Shown: positions 37,201-46,224, counted from the stretch's first letter. The stretch is 64,000 bases of DNA from Pedobacter sp. SYP-B3415 (GCF_004138205.1 NZ_RXNQ01000034.1:124001-188000), one strand, 5' to 3'. Numbers and translations: made by a program. Notes: generated from the sequence alone by a model not told the origin.

Positions 37201-37603
37201 GCAACAACTGATCCGCGAGTCGCTTCAAAAGCTTAATATAGAGAAAAATAAGAACGGCAAGGGTGGTTTGGGAAATCTGAACCAGGCCGTTGATGAGATG
37301 AAGAAAACAGAAAGTGATCTGGTCAACAAACGGCTTCAGCAGGAAACGATACTTCGACAGAAAAATCTTCTGACAAAACTACTTGATGCCGAAAAGGCAG
37401 AGCGAGATCAGGATAAGGACGAAAAACGCCAGAGCCAGGCGGGTAAAGACTTCCCGCCGAATCATCAGAAAATGCTCGAGAAGTTTAAAACTGAAGGCGG
37501 CTCTACAGAAGAATTATTGAATAAGACGCCGCCAGGCCTGAATAGCTATTACAAAAATACCTTAAACGAGTATTACAAATTGTTAGATTTGCGCAAAAGA
37601 TAG
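34286..37603 (+). CDS. DUF4175 family membrane protein with long coiled coil
   Basis: 1105 residues. Three hydrophobic segments occur near 28-48, 55-80 and 150-170. Then ~320 residues of beta-rich extracytoplasmic sequence follow. From ~490 on the protein is a long Q/K/E-rich coiled coil (for example KKIGESLLDKKQLSSEDRKQIAQLL), with a short GKGKGKQSQS stretch near 915. Length and architecture fit DUF4175, which is widespread in Bacteroidota with no assigned reaction. It is upstream of ybeY by 6 bases and so in the same operon. An envelope structural role is possible, but not shown. Confidence 0.85.
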   Translation: MMEKGQYDVLIHKIDGFIRRFYLNKVVRGSIYAVGCMLGMYLVIFSWIYFSHPGAVIKTIVFFLFVAVSIALIYLWMLRPLLSLVRLGKHLSTEEAAQLIGQHFSGVKDKLLNTLQLKRLADLEPANNRLVVAGITQRINELRPVPFSTAVRMRDNRKYLKYLLFPALAIVLIAIVAPAMLREGTTGFLNYDRYIPPKAPFNFILGGKNLTVMQGDDLRLQLTLEGQVLPNEAYLQDGINTYKLEKQDKMRFTYVLQNLQRTKTLSFTAGGFSSESFTVTVVPKPALLNMQALITYPAYLGKKPALMQQGGDLQIPEGSTVRWKINAEHATTVNFRLGSSTHALPVQNGQAIFAAVIRQDMVYALRPLNTVLKAGDSLAYGIIVIKDQLPEIRSSTTGDSLSRNAYYFTGEITDDYGFSNLVFTYTIRHGKTVRKVTRKLPVGPGNSQRFFHSWKLDRSQVKPGDAVEYYFEVADNDAVNGPKKVRSASQIIQVETEEQQRETLKAGSESLKQKIKSAVGLAAQVEKETKKIGESLLDKKQLSSEDRKQIAQLLQKQQQLDQVVRDIRELNERNNLNRNEFAEPDADLQEKQKQLEDLFNNALDEKTQELLEKLQALIDQNSKEQTSREMSKMQLDNKTLKKELDRILELYKQLEFEQELKSSIDALKSLAREQRELWERTSKPAADLQQLSKEQNNLSDKLQDLKKEMNRLQQKDQTLERPNNFERPEKELSDISRSMQESSDALGKSDKNRSAGKQKQAAAEMEKLAAEMQKMQQESEEKEDEVNVGQLRKLLENLLKGSFEQEKVMLALKKMNTTDPAYAATVQKQRAVKDNMKTIADSLYALSRRVPQIETPVNEEVGKIDFNIDKALESLGERRTAEAGRFQQFAMTSLNNLAVMLNEALDQLQRARKNAGGKGKGKQSQSMQQLAKMQEQLNQNMQQAREQIQRSGNQGKVPKGQMSEQFARMAQQQQLIRESLQKLNIEKNKNGKGGLGNLNQAVDEMKKTESDLVNKRLQQETILRQKNLLTKLLDAEKAERDQDKDEKRQSQAGKDFPPNHQKMLEKFKTEGGSTEELLNKTPPGLNSYYKNTLNEYYKLLDLRKR

Positions 37604-37609
37604 CAGATC

Positions 37610-38038
37610 ATGGCCGCAATAAATTTTTTTTCGGAAGATACCGCTTTCGTGCCTCAAAAAAAGCTGTTCCTGAAGCGGTGGATCAAAGGTTGTATTGAAG
37701 ATGCGGGTTTTAAACCTAAGGAACTTAACTTCATTTTCTGTTCCGATCCCTATCTCCTTGTCATCAACAAGCAATACCTGCAGCATGATACGCTGACCGA
37801 TATCATAACCTTCGACAATTCCCTGAAACCGAATGTGTTGTCGGGCGACATTTTCATCAGCATTGACCGTGTTCGTGAAAATGCCGAAACATTTGGTGTC
37901 TCAGTTTTTGACGAAATGTGTCGCATCATCATTCACGGAACACTGCACCTGCTGGGTTATAAAGACAAAACGAAAAAAGACAAGGCAGAAATGACCGCCA
38001 TGGAAGACCGATGCCTTCAGAAGCGTACCGAAATATAA
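37610..38038 (+). CDS. ybeY: Endoribonuclease YbeY (16S rRNA maturation)
   Basis: 142 residues, close to the family's usual size. The zinc-site motif reads HGTLHLLGYKDKT; the first two His ligands are present but the usual third His of GYxH is not, as in other Bacteroidota members where the motif is GYKDK. YbeY processes the 3' end of 16S rRNA and helps ribosome quality control. It lies in one operon with the DUF4175 gene. Confidence 0.9.
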   Translation: MAAINFFSEDTAFVPQKKLFLKRWIKGCIEDAGFKPKELNFIFCSDPYLLVINKQYLQHDTLTDIITFDNSLKPNVLSGDIFISIDRVRENAETFGVSVFDEMCRIIIHGTLHLLGYKDKTKKDKAEMTAMEDRCLQKRTEI

Positions 38039-38154
38039 TCTATGCCATCCATGAGCTTCTGATGCTCAGCTGCTATGACCTTTAGGCACCTTCGTTTCAT
38101 AACTAAATGACCTGAAGCTGAGGCACCAGGAATGCATAACTCAGTTATATTGTC

Positions 38155-38162
38155 TATTTTTG
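38155..38162 (+). promoter_or_regulatory. Candidate -7 box for the ABC-F gene
   Basis: TATTTTTG, exact TAnnTTTG match, 26 nt before the TTG start codon. Confidence 0.4.
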
Positions 38163-38188
38163 TACGTTTTTAAAATAGACAGAATACA

Positions 38189-40048
38189 TTGAGTACGTTA
38201 ATTGCTGCAGAGAACTTAGGTCACGCCTATCACGACGAATGGTTGTTTAAAAATCTGACCCTTGGTATTCAGCCGGGACAGCGGGTTGCCCTTGTCGGAA
38301 TAAATGGAGCGGGTAAAAGCACACTTTTAAAGTTGCTAGCCGAACGTTTTGAGCCATTGGAGGGGAAGATCGTCAAAAACAAATCGGTGCGGATTGGTTT
38401 TCTCGATCAGGATCCGCAGTTTAACGAAGCGTTTTCTATCAGCGATTTTATATTTTCCACCGAAAACCGGCAGCAGCAACTCATCAGAGAATATGAAGAA
38501 TTGCTTGAGGATCCTGATCCTGATCAGGATAAACTTAATAAGCTTTACGAAGATTTGAGCGAGCACAATGCCTGGGAATTCGAACACCAGATCAAGACCA
38601 TTTTAAGCAGAATGGGTATTCAACACCTTCAGCAAAAAGTAGGCACCTTGTCCGGTGGTCAGCGAAAGCGGCTTGCGCTTGCAAAACTGCTTATTGATGA
38701 CCCCGATTTTCTTGTGTTAGATGAGCCAACAAACCATTTGGACATAGATACCATTGAATGGCTGGAAAAACTTCTTACCTCCGGGAACAAGACACTCCTG
38801 CTTGTTACACATGACCGTTACTTTCTGGACAATGTCTGCAATAGTATCGTTGAACTCGACCAGGGAAAGATGTATCGGTATGAAGGAAATTACGCTTATT
38901 TCCTGGAGCGAAAAGCTGAACGGGCGGCCTCTGAGGCAAGTTCACTTCAGAAGAATCAAAACCTGTTGAAGAAAGAACTGGAATGGATGAGACGGCAGCC
39001 ACAGGCACGTGGAACAAAATCTCAGGCGCGGATCGATGCTTTCTACGATCTTGAAGAAAAAACCAAGCAAAAGTCTGCTAATCAACCTATTACGCTCAAC
39101 ATGAAGATGGCGAGGCAGGGTGGTAAGATCCTCGAACTGGACCATATATCAAAGTCATTCGATGAGCGTAACATCATTGACGATTTCTCTTACGTATTCA
39201 AGAAGGGGGATCGCATCGGTCTTGCTGGCAAGAATGGCACAGGTAAGTCTACCCTACTCAATTTGCTGACCGGGTCGTTGGATCCTGATCAGGGAAAAGT
39301 ACATATTGGTGAAACAACTGTATTCGGTTATTACAGGCAAGGCGGCCTTATCTTCAATGAAAAAGATCGTGTTATTGATGTAGTTAAATCAACCGCTGAA
39401 TATATTAAAATGGCAGATGGTTCGACCATCTCAGCATCTGCCCTTCTCACCCTGTTTTTGTTTCCGCCTAAGAAACAGTACGGTATGGTTGAGAAGCTAA
39501 GCGGCGGCGAACGGAAGCGCCTGCAACTGATGCGGGTACTTATGCAAAACCCTAATTTTCTGATTCTGGATGAGCCTACGAACGACCTGGATATCGACAC
39601 ATTGAATGTGCTGGAAGAGTTTCTCGAAAACTTCCCGGGTATCCTTATGCTGGTCTCCCACGACCGCTACCTTCTTGATAAAATGAGCGAACAATTGTTC
39701 ATCATGGAAGGCGAAGGATCTGTGCGCATCTATAATGGGAACTATTCAGAATACAGGCTTAATCTGGAAGCGGCGAAGACGACCAAAGAAAAACCGAAAC
39801 CGCCTGTCGCTTCAGCAGCAGTTACAACAGGTTCGCAAAAACTAAGCTTTAAGGAGCAGCAGGCTTTAGCTGAAGCTGAGAGGCGAATCGATGAGATCGA
39901 GATAGATCTGGCAAAGTTAAATACTGAATTGGAGCAGACCAATGGTTCAGACTTCCAGGCCATAGGGGATTTATCATTAAAAATAGATGAATTAAAAAGG
40001 GAGCTCGACGTTCAAACTGAACGCTGGATCGAGCTTTCTGAGAAATAA
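38189..40048 (+). CDS. ABC-F family ATPase (Uup/EttA-like)
   Basis: 619 residues with two ABC cassettes and no membrane domain. Walker A GINGAGKS and GKNGTGKS; ABC signatures LSGGQRKRLALAKL and LSGGERKRLQLMRV; Walker B FLVLDEPTNHLD and FLILDEPTNDLD. The interdomain linker holds the ABC-F arm, and a C-terminal coiled coil follows (~560-619), typical of Uup-like members. These proteins act on the ribosome; resistance subtypes are not implied. The start codon is TTG, since the next ATG in frame is far inside the first cassette. It ends 1 base before the parS-like pair. Confidence 0.95.
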   Translation: MSTLIAAENLGHAYHDEWLFKNLTLGIQPGQRVALVGINGAGKSTLLKLLAERFEPLEGKIVKNKSVRIGFLDQDPQFNEAFSISDFIFSTENRQQQLIREYEELLEDPDPDQDKLNKLYEDLSEHNAWEFEHQIKTILSRMGIQHLQQKVGTLSGGQRKRLALAKLLIDDPDFLVLDEPTNHLDIDTIEWLEKLLTSGNKTLLLVTHDRYFLDNVCNSIVELDQGKMYRYEGNYAYFLERKAERAASEASSLQKNQNLLKKELEWMRRQPQARGTKSQARIDAFYDLEEKTKQKSANQPITLNMKMARQGGKILELDHISKSFDERNIIDDFSYVFKKGDRIGLAGKNGTGKSTLLNLLTGSLDPDQGKVHIGETTVFGYYRQGGLIFNEKDRVIDVVKSTAEYIKMADGSTISASALLTLFLFPPKKQYGMVEKLSGGERKRLQLMRVLMQNPNFLILDEPTNDLDIDTLNVLEEFLENFPGILMLVSHDRYLLDKMSEQLFIMEGEGSVRIYNGNYSEYRLNLEAAKTTKEKPKPPVASAAVTTGSQKLSFKEQQALAEAERRIDEIEIDLAKLNTELEQTNGSDFQAIGDLSLKIDELKRELDVQTERWIELSEK

Positions 40049-40049
40049 A

Positions 40050-40065
40050 GGTTCCACGTGGAACA
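40050..40065. other. parS-like palindrome, first of an intergenic pair
   Basis: GGTTCCACGTGGAACA; 13 of 16 positions match the Bacillus parS consensus TGTTTCACGTGAAACA and it is a better inverted repeat. It lies directly after the ABC-F stop. Confidence 0.6.
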
Positions 40066-40073
40066 CAGTTATT

Positions 40074-40089
40074 TGTTTCACGTGGAACA
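40074..40089. other. parS-like palindrome, second of the pair upstream of mnmG
   Basis: TGTTTCACGTGGAACA; 15 of 16 positions match the Bacillus parS consensus. It is 24 bases centre to centre from the first, a little over two helical turns. Confidence 0.65.
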
Positions 40090-40099
40090 TTAATGCAAT

Positions 40100-41965
40100 A
40101 TGATGTTTCAGGAATATGATGTAATTGTAGTTGGTGCAGGTCATGCTGGCTGTGAAGCAGCTTCTGCGGCGGCGAATCTAGGTTCAAAGGTACTTCTCAT
40201 AACAATGAATATGGGTACCATTGCTCAGATGAGCTGTAATCCAGCGATGGGTGGTGTAGCAAAGGGGCAGATAGTCCGCGAGATTGACGCTCTTGGCGGC
40301 ATCTCTGGTATCATATCAGATAAGACAACAATACAGTTCCGCATGTTAAACAGGTCTAAAGGCCCGGCAATGTGGAGCCCACGTGCACAGATAGATCGAA
40401 TGCGATTTGCCGAAGAATGGCGCTTAGCCCTTGAGGCAAATGCCAATATCGATATATGGCAGGATAATGTTGTGGGCATCCTTCTTGACGGCCAGCAGGT
40501 CTCTGGTGTCAAAACATCCCTTGGTATTGAGGTGCAAAGTAAGGCTGTCGTCTTAACAAACGGTACGTTTCTAAATGGTGTGATACACATCGGTGATAAG
40601 AAATTCGGTGGCGGGCGCACCGCTGAACGGGCATCTACAGGAATAACCGAGCAGCTGATCGAGCTGGGACTTGAAGCAGGCCGAATGAAGACCGGTACAC
40701 CGCCGCGGGTAGATGGACGAAGTCTTGACTATTCCAAAATGGAAGAACAGTGGGGCGATGAAGAACGCTGTAAATTCAGCTTTACAGACACGCCACTTAG
40801 TAAGGACCAACGCTGCTGTTGGATTACATATACGAACGATCGGGTGCATGAAACATTGAAGGAAGGATTTGAAAAATCTCCAATGTTCACAGGCCGTATA
40901 AAGGGTCTTGGCCCCCGGTATTGCCCATCGATTGAGGATAAAATAAATAGATTTGCAGAACGCGATCGCCATCAAATTTTCGTTGAGCCGGAAGGCTGGA
41001 ATACCTGCGAGATTTATGTGAATGGGTTTTCTACATCTCTGCCAGAAGATGTGCAGTTTAGAGCGCTTCGTAATATCCCCGGATTTGAGCAGGCAAAAAT
41101 GTTCAGACCAGGCTACGCCATTGAATACGACTTCTTCCCTCCTACTCAATTACAGCTCACCCTTGAGACCAAGCAGATCAAAAACCTTTATCTTGCCGGT
41201 CAGATAAATGGCACGACGGGGTATGAAGAAGCCGCATGCCAGGGCTTCATTGCGGGTATAAATGCCCATCGCAGAATCGTCGACGCAGACGAAGTCATCC
41301 TTAAACGCTCTGAGAGTTACATCGGCGTGCTAATTGACGATCTTGTAACTAAGGGTACAGAGGAGCCCTATCGCATGTTTACGTCCAGGGCCGAACACCG
41401 GCTGCTGCTAAGGCAGGATAATGCAGATATAAGGCTAAGCGAAATAGGCCATCACCTCGGCTTGATAGATGATGACCGTCTTGCTAAAGTGAACAAGAAA
41501 ATCCAGGCAGCTGATCACATTGTAGCTTATACCAGGAAAGAGAGTGTTACCCCTTCAGAAGCGAATGAGCTCTTGTCTGAACGGGAAACTTCACCGCTCA
41601 CACAGAGCGTAAAACTTTGGAATGTCGTCAGCCGACCACAGGTCTCTCTTTCAGATATGGGTTCGGTTCACTCAGGTCTTCGCGAACTATTGAACGGGTA
41701 CGATCAGGAGACGGTCGAACAAGCTGAAATAAAAATAAAGTATGATAGTTATTTTGAAAAAGAACTCGAGATAGTTACCAAGATGCAGCGCATGGAAGAT
41801 AAAGAAATCAATCCAGATTTTGACTATAACACCATCGTATCCATATCAAAAGAAGCACGTGAAAAATTATTTAAGATAAAGCCCAGAACATTAGGTCAGG
41901 CGTCAAGAATTTCCGGAGTTTCGCCCTCAGATATATCAGTTCTTATGGTACATATTAATAAGTAA
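40100..41965 (+). CDS. mnmG: tRNA uridine-5-carboxymethylaminomethyl modification enzyme MnmG (GidA)
   Basis: 621 residues. The FAD-binding [12 protein letters not shown] is at the N terminus. Conserved MnmG blocks include [33 protein letters not shown] and [12 protein letters not shown]. The C-terminal tRNA-binding domain ends with [18 protein letters not shown]. It works with MnmE to modify U34 of tRNAs and uses FAD and 5,10-methylene-THF. In many bacteria this gene sits close to oriC, which makes the parS-like sites immediately upstream of interest. ATGs at 40100 and 40103 are both possible starts. Confidence 0.97.
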   Translation: MMFQEYDVIVVGAGHAGCEAASAAANLGSKVLLITMNMGTIAQMSCNPAMGGVAKGQIVREIDALGGISGIISDKTTIQFRMLNRSKGPAMWSPRAQIDRMRFAEEWRLALEANANIDIWQDNVVGILLDGQQVSGVKTSLGIEVQSKAVVLTNGTFLNGVIHIGDKKFGGGRTAERASTGITEQLIELGLEAGRMKTGTPPRVDGRSLDYSKMEEQWGDEERCKFSFTDTPLSKDQRCCWITYTNDRVHETLKEGFEKSPMFTGRIKGLGPRYCPSIEDKINRFAERDRHQIFVEPEGWNTCEIYVNGFSTSLPEDVQFRALRNIPGFEQAKMFRPGYAIEYDFFPPTQLQLTLETKQIKNLYLAGQINGTTGYEEAACQGFIAGINAHRRIVDADEVILKRSESYIGVLIDDLVTKGTEEPYRMFTSRAEHRLLLRQDNADIRLSEIGHHLGLIDDDRLAKVNKKIQAADHIVAYTRKESVTPSEANELLSERETSPLTQSVKLWNVVSRPQVSLSDMGSVHSGLRELLNGYDQETVEQAEIKIKYDSYFEKELEIVTKMQRMEDKEINPDFDYNTIVSISKEAREKLFKIKPRTLGQASRISGVSPSDISVLMVHINK

Positions 41966-42085
41966 CTGATAATCAGATAATTAGATGAATTTATTGCGAC
42001 TTTATTTTATGCGATTTAAGGCCTTAAAAAATTTTAGAGATGATATTAATCCGAAATTATGTTCACGCGCTTAAAACGGCTTAAA

Positions 42086-43720
42086 ATGCGAAAAAGCTAT
42101 TTAAAATATTTTCCATTACTTTTAAGCGTTGTTTTTATGCTTCTGTTAGGTTGTGCAAGCATGCAAGCACCCCAGGGAGGCCCTCGTGATGAAAAGGCAC
42201 CCAAGGTCGTGCGAATGGAACCAAAAGATCTGACAACGAATTTTAATGCTGAACGGGTCGTTATTGAATTTGATGAATATTTTAAATTGCAAAACCAGTT
42301 CAAGGAATTCTCCGTATCGCCCGAACTTGAGAAACCTCCTATCTTAAGAATTCGAGGAAGACGTCTGGAAATTCTATTTCAGGATAGCCTCGAAAAAAAC
42401 ACAACTTACACACTCAATTTCGGTAAAGCGATTGGCGACGTCAATGAAGGAAATACCGTTAATAATCTGACCTATGTATTTTCAACAGGATCGAAGCTGG
42501 ACTCGCTAAGTATCTCGGGAAAGGTTACTGAAGCACTTACCGGCGAACCACCAAAAGAAGCATTGGTTTTTATACTGCCATTAAACAGGGATACAGTATT
42601 CGGAAAGGGCAAACCATCAATATTTACAACAACAGATAGTTCGGGAAACTTTAAATTAAGGAACCTGCGTGCCGATACCTATAAGATATACGCCATAAAG
42701 GAACAGGAAAATGGTGGTGATAAGGTTTATCAGCAGCTTAATGACCAGGTTGCATTTATAAAAGATCCCGTTAAACTTGATAAAAACATTGATAGTATCA
42801 GGCTTCAATTGTTTAAAGAAAATGCAGATGTTCTTCGTGTGCTTGAGCGTAAGATAAACAGCGATGGTTCTATACTTATCACCGTAAACCGACAGCTTAA
42901 AAAGCCAGCATTGACCATTACCGACCCTGCTGCACTTGATGCCAGAAAACTGACCCGCTTTAACCGCACGAACGACAGCGCGCGTGTCTGGTTAACAAAT
43001 ATGGATTTTGATTCGGTGGCAATCGCGCTTGTAGATACAGGTAAAGTTCTTCAAAATATCAGACTGACGAAGTCCAGAAACGCGAAATACGAACGCAACC
43101 TGCAGGCCTCAGATAATCTTAGCGGCGGTAAACTAAACTTTTACCGTCAATTGGAACTAACCTTCAACTTTCCTATTACCTCTGCAGATGCTTCCAAAAT
43201 AACGCTTCAGGAAGATTCTACCAGACGTGCCAATTTCCAGTTGCAGAGAGATAGTGCTGATTTTCTGAAGTACAGAATTTCGTATCCATGGCGCACAAAA
43301 CGTAAATACACCATCCGGTTTGCAGAAGGGGCATTCACGGCGATCTTCAATACACAAAATAAAGCATTCAGTAAAACATTCGAACTCGAACCAAAAGATA
43401 GTTATGGTACCCTTAGCCTATCTGTTCAGATTCCTGATACGAGCCGGAACTATATTGTACAGCTTGTTGACGAGAAAAAAGAAAATGTGCTCAGGGAAGA
43501 TGTACTGAACCGCAATAAAACCATCCTCTACGCAAATTACGAAGCAAGAAATTACTTTGTACGCATTGTTTATGATCGAAACCGGAACGGAGTCTGGGAT
43601 ACCGGGAACGTAAAGTTGGGTATTCAGCCTGAACGTATTTTTCAGGTTGAAAAAGAAATGTCTATCAGAGCTAACTGGGACAGGAATGAAACGCTTGTCG
43701 TGCCTCCTGAATCGCCCTAG
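42086..43720 (+). CDS. Lipoprotein with N-terminal Ig-like (Big_5) domain
   Basis: 544 residues from ATG 42086; an ATG at 42059 would add nine basic residues before the signal. The lipobox is LLLGCAS. An Ig-like Big_5 domain follows (KAPKVVRMEPKDLTTNFNAERVVIEFDEYFK). The residue pattern YVFSTGSKLDSLSISGKV leads into a carboxypeptidase-regulatory-like segment, and the C-terminal half is beta-rich. It is a conserved Bacteroidota lipoprotein family with no assigned activity, probably in the outer membrane. Convergent overlap of 4 bases with the gamma-carbonic anhydrase gene. Confidence 0.8.
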   Translation: MRKSYLKYFPLLLSVVFMLLLGCASMQAPQGGPRDEKAPKVVRMEPKDLTTNFNAERVVIEFDEYFKLQNQFKEFSVSPELEKPPILRIRGRRLEILFQDSLEKNTTYTLNFGKAIGDVNEGNTVNNLTYVFSTGSKLDSLSISGKVTEALTGEPPKEALVFILPLNRDTVFGKGKPSIFTTTDSSGNFKLRNLRADTYKIYAIKEQENGGDKVYQQLNDQVAFIKDPVKLDKNIDSIRLQLFKENADVLRVLERKINSDGSILITVNRQLKKPALTITDPAALDARKLTRFNRTNDSARVWLTNMDFDSVAIALVDTGKVLQNIRLTKSRNAKYERNLQASDNLSGGKLNFYRQLELTFNFPITSADASKITLQEDSTRRANFQLQRDSADFLKYRISYPWRTKRKYTIRFAEGAFTAIFNTQNKAFSKTFELEPKDSYGTLSLSVQIPDTSRNYIVQLVDEKKENVLREDVLNRNKTILYANYEARNYFVRIVYDRNRNGVWDTGNVKLGIQPERIFQVEKEMSIRANWDRNETLVVPPESP

Positions 43721-44226
43721 CGGAACCAGTCGGCATACATGACATAATTATCAGGGAGGCGCTCCAGCAAAGCCCGCTGCTCATCGGTAATGGGTTTTAC
43801 CTTCCGGGCAGGCGTACCCGCATATAAAAAACCGCTTTCACACCGTGAATTTTCCAGGACCACAGAACCTGCCGCAATGATGACGAATGGCTCCACCACT
43901 GCGTGGTCCATCACAATTGCGCCCATTCCAATCAAAACATGGTCATTGATGATACAGCCATGAACAATAGCATTGTGGCCAACAGATACGCGATTGCCTA
44001 TGGTGGTTGCAGCTTTTAAATATGTGGCATGGATAACCGCGCCATCCTGAATGTTTGTCTCTCTACCTATTATTATACTGTTAACATCTCCCCTGATCAC
44101 GGCGTTGAACCAGACGGAGCAGTTATCTCCAATAATGACATGGCCTACAATTGTGGCATTCTCTGCAATAAATACATTCTCGCCCACTTTAGGGGACTTT
44201 TCTTTTACAGGCAAAATCAGTGGCAT
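43717..44226 (-). CDS. Gamma-carbonic anhydrase family protein (left-handed beta-helix)
   Basis: 169 residues of hexapeptide repeats (IVGHVIIGDNCSVWFNAVIRGD...). The metal-ligand region IQDGAVIHATY and VSVGHNAIVHGC supplies three His residues. This matches YrdA/PaaY-type gamma-carbonic anhydrase-like proteins. Catalysis is not certain for this subfamily. It lies 5 bases after nadB on the same strand and is probably co-transcribed. Confidence 0.88.
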   Translation of the reverse strand: MPLILPVKEKSPKVGENVFIAENATIVGHVIIGDNCSVWFNAVIRGDVNSIIIGRETNIQDGAVIHATYLKAATTIGNRVSVGHNAIVHGCIINDHVLIGMGAIVMDHAVVEPFVIIAAGSVVLENSRCESGFLYAGTPARKVKPITDEQRALLERLPDNYVMYADWFR

Positions 44227-44231
44227 AACAA

Positions 44232-45818
44232 TCAGATAACAGTGTCTTCGAGGACATCTGCGTGTTTTGGATAATCAGTTGTAAAATGAAGCCCACGGCT
44301 TTCCTTGCGCATCATAGCCGACTTGATGATCAGATAAGCAACCTGGATTACATTTCTTAATTCACATAACTTTACAGAGACCTTATTCTTTTTATAAAAT
44401 TCTTCCGTTTCAGTATACAATAAATACAGCCGTCGGTGTGCACGATCAAGCCTGAAGTCAGACCTGACGATCCCGACATAATCACTCATGATTTTTTGCG
44501 TTTCACGAAGATTATGGGTAACCAGAATCTCTTCTTCTGATTGTGTAACGCCCTTTTCGTCCCATTCAGGTATGTTAGCCGGAACTGCTGTGCTGTCAAG
44601 TTTACGCACCGCGTCTTCAAAGATACGGTGTGCAAACACTGTTGCTTCAAGCAATGAATTCGACGCGAGCCTGTTAGCTCCATGTAGCCCGGTTGATGAG
44701 CATTCGCCACAGGCATAGAGGTTATTGATAGACGACCTGCCATATGCATCAACGAGGATCCCGCCGCACATGTAATGGGCAGCCGGCGTAACCGGAATAT
44801 AATTCCTGGTCATATCAATCCCGATACTAAGGCATTTCTGGTAAATGTTCGGAAAATGTTGAAGAATATCTTCCTTAGACCGATGTGTGATATCAAGATA
44901 GACAAAATCTTCACCGGATTTCTTCATCTCCGCATCAATGGCCCGCGCAACGATATCCCTGGGTGCCAAAGATTTACGGGAATCGTACTCATGCATAAAC
45001 TCTTCGCCATTTTTCCTCCTCAACACACCGCCAAAACCGCGAACAGCTTCAGAAATCAGGAATGATGGATACTCACCGGGATTATACAAAGCCGTGGGAT
45101 GAAACTGGATAAATTCCATATTTCTGATTTTCCCCTTGGCCCGGTAAACCATCGCCATCCCATCGCCGGTGGCGATAACCGGGTTAGTTGTTGCCGAATA
45201 CACATGTCCACATCCGCCGGAGGCTAAAATTGTTAATTTCGCACATATCTTTTCCACATGGTTATTCTCTGTGTTAAAGGCATATATGCCATAGCAGTTG
45301 ATATCTGCTGTACGTTTATCCACAAATTCACCAAGGTGATGTTGTGTGATCAGCTCCAGGGCAAAGTAATGTGTTAATATCTCTATGTTCGGATGTGCAT
45401 GAATCTGCCGCAATAAAACATTTTCAATTTCATACCCGGTAATGTCTTTATAATGCAGTACGCGATGCTCAGAATGGCCGCCTTCTTTTGCGAGATCATA
45501 CGTGCCGGAATGGTTCCGGTCGAAGTTAATCCCGTAATCTATAATCTCTTGTATGCGCTGCGGACCTTCCTTCACAACGATTTCCACGATGCCTTCGTCG
45601 CACAATCCATCGCCGGCAACAAGCGTATCGGCAATGTGTTTTTCAAAGGAATCATCCTTATCAACCACCACAGCTACCCCACCCTGTGCATATTTAGTAT
45701 TAGACTCGTCTTCATTTGATTTGGTAACGATGAGCACTTTTCCATGCTGCGCGGCTTTAAGTGCAAAATTTAATCCGGCTATGCCTGAACCAATTACCAG
45801 AAAATCGACTTCTCTCAT
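44232..45818 (-). CDS. nadB: L-aspartate oxidase NadB
   Basis: 528 residues. FAD-binding VIGSGIAGLNFALKAA at the N terminus, then GGVAVVV, EGGHSEHRVLHYKDITGYEI, ASGGCGHVYSATTNP, LYACGECSSTGLHGANRLASNSLLE. NadB oxidises L-aspartate to iminoaspartate, which NadA condenses with dihydroxyacetone phosphate to make quinolinate. nadA is on the opposite strand 406 bases away. The C-terminal helical domain is complete. Confidence 0.97.
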   Translation of the reverse strand: MREVDFLVIGSGIAGLNFALKAAQHGKVLIVTKSNEDESNTKYAQGGVAVVVDKDDSFEKHIADTLVAGDGLCDEGIVEIVVKEGPQRIQEIIDYGINFDRNHSGTYDLAKEGGHSEHRVLHYKDITGYEIENVLLRQIHAHPNIEILTHYFALELITQHHLGEFVDKRTADINCYGIYAFNTENNHVEKICAKLTILASGGCGHVYSATTNPVIATGDGMAMVYRAKGKIRNMEFIQFHPTALYNPGEYPSFLISEAVRGFGGVLRRKNGEEFMHEYDSRKSLAPRDIVARAIDAEMKKSGEDFVYLDITHRSKEDILQHFPNIYQKCLSIGIDMTRNYIPVTPAAHYMCGGILVDAYGRSSINNLYACGECSSTGLHGANRLASNSLLEATVFAHRIFEDAVRKLDSTAVPANIPEWDEKGVTQSEEEILVTHNLRETQKIMSDYVGIVRSDFRLDRAHRRLYLLYTETEEFYKKNKVSVKLCELRNVIQVAYLIIKSAMMRKESRGLHFTTDYPKHADVLEDTVI

Positions 45819-46224
45819 TTAATAAAAATATAGGGTTTTTACACACCTGTTGAAAATATCTCCAAAAGTGTTGATTGTATGTCTAAATAAATAGAATAAA
45901 AACTTTTGAATGTTTAAAGCTAACCTAAATAGCTAATTTTGCACAAAATTACTGGTTATTTTTAAGCAGGATTAACACGGTAATTAACTTTTTCAGACCA
46001 ACAAAATAATAAACATTCCGTTATTGATAAGTAAAACGCCCGAAGCAGATATACCTACAAATCAGCACAATGATTTGTCAGAAAAACGCCTGGGCTGTGG
46101 AAAACGTCTTGAAAACTTCATTAAACAAATTATTTCAGCATAATTTGTTAACACAACTAACACACTAATAAACCTTAAAAGGATTACTTAATTAAAATAT
46201 TACTTATTTATTGAGACGTTGAAA
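45819..46224. other. 406-bp AT-rich nadB/nadA divergent intergenic region
   Basis: No gene. It holds a symmetrical pair of -7-like boxes at 45934-45951 and a DnaA-box-like TGTGGAAAA at 46096. No tRNA or ncRNA pattern is seen. Confidence 0.7.
45934..45951. promoter_or_regulatory. Symmetrical divergent promoter/operator element of nadB and nadA
   Basis: TAATTTTGCACAAAATTA: two 8-bp arms separated by CA. Each arm is an exact TAnnTTTG box, one on each strand. Spacing to the starts would give leaders of ~120 nt for nadB and ~275 nt for nadA. Confidence 0.45.

Noticed and set aside
39005..39018. Half parS-like site GGCACGTGGAACA in the ABC-F gene
   Set aside because: Only one half matches; the left half does not pair, and the sequence encodes conserved linker residues.
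38189..40048. Antibiotic-resistance ABC-F (ARE) assignment
   Set aside because: Uup-like C-terminal coiled coil and housekeeping neighbours fit a ribosome-associated housekeeping ABC-F; no resistance-type features are seen.
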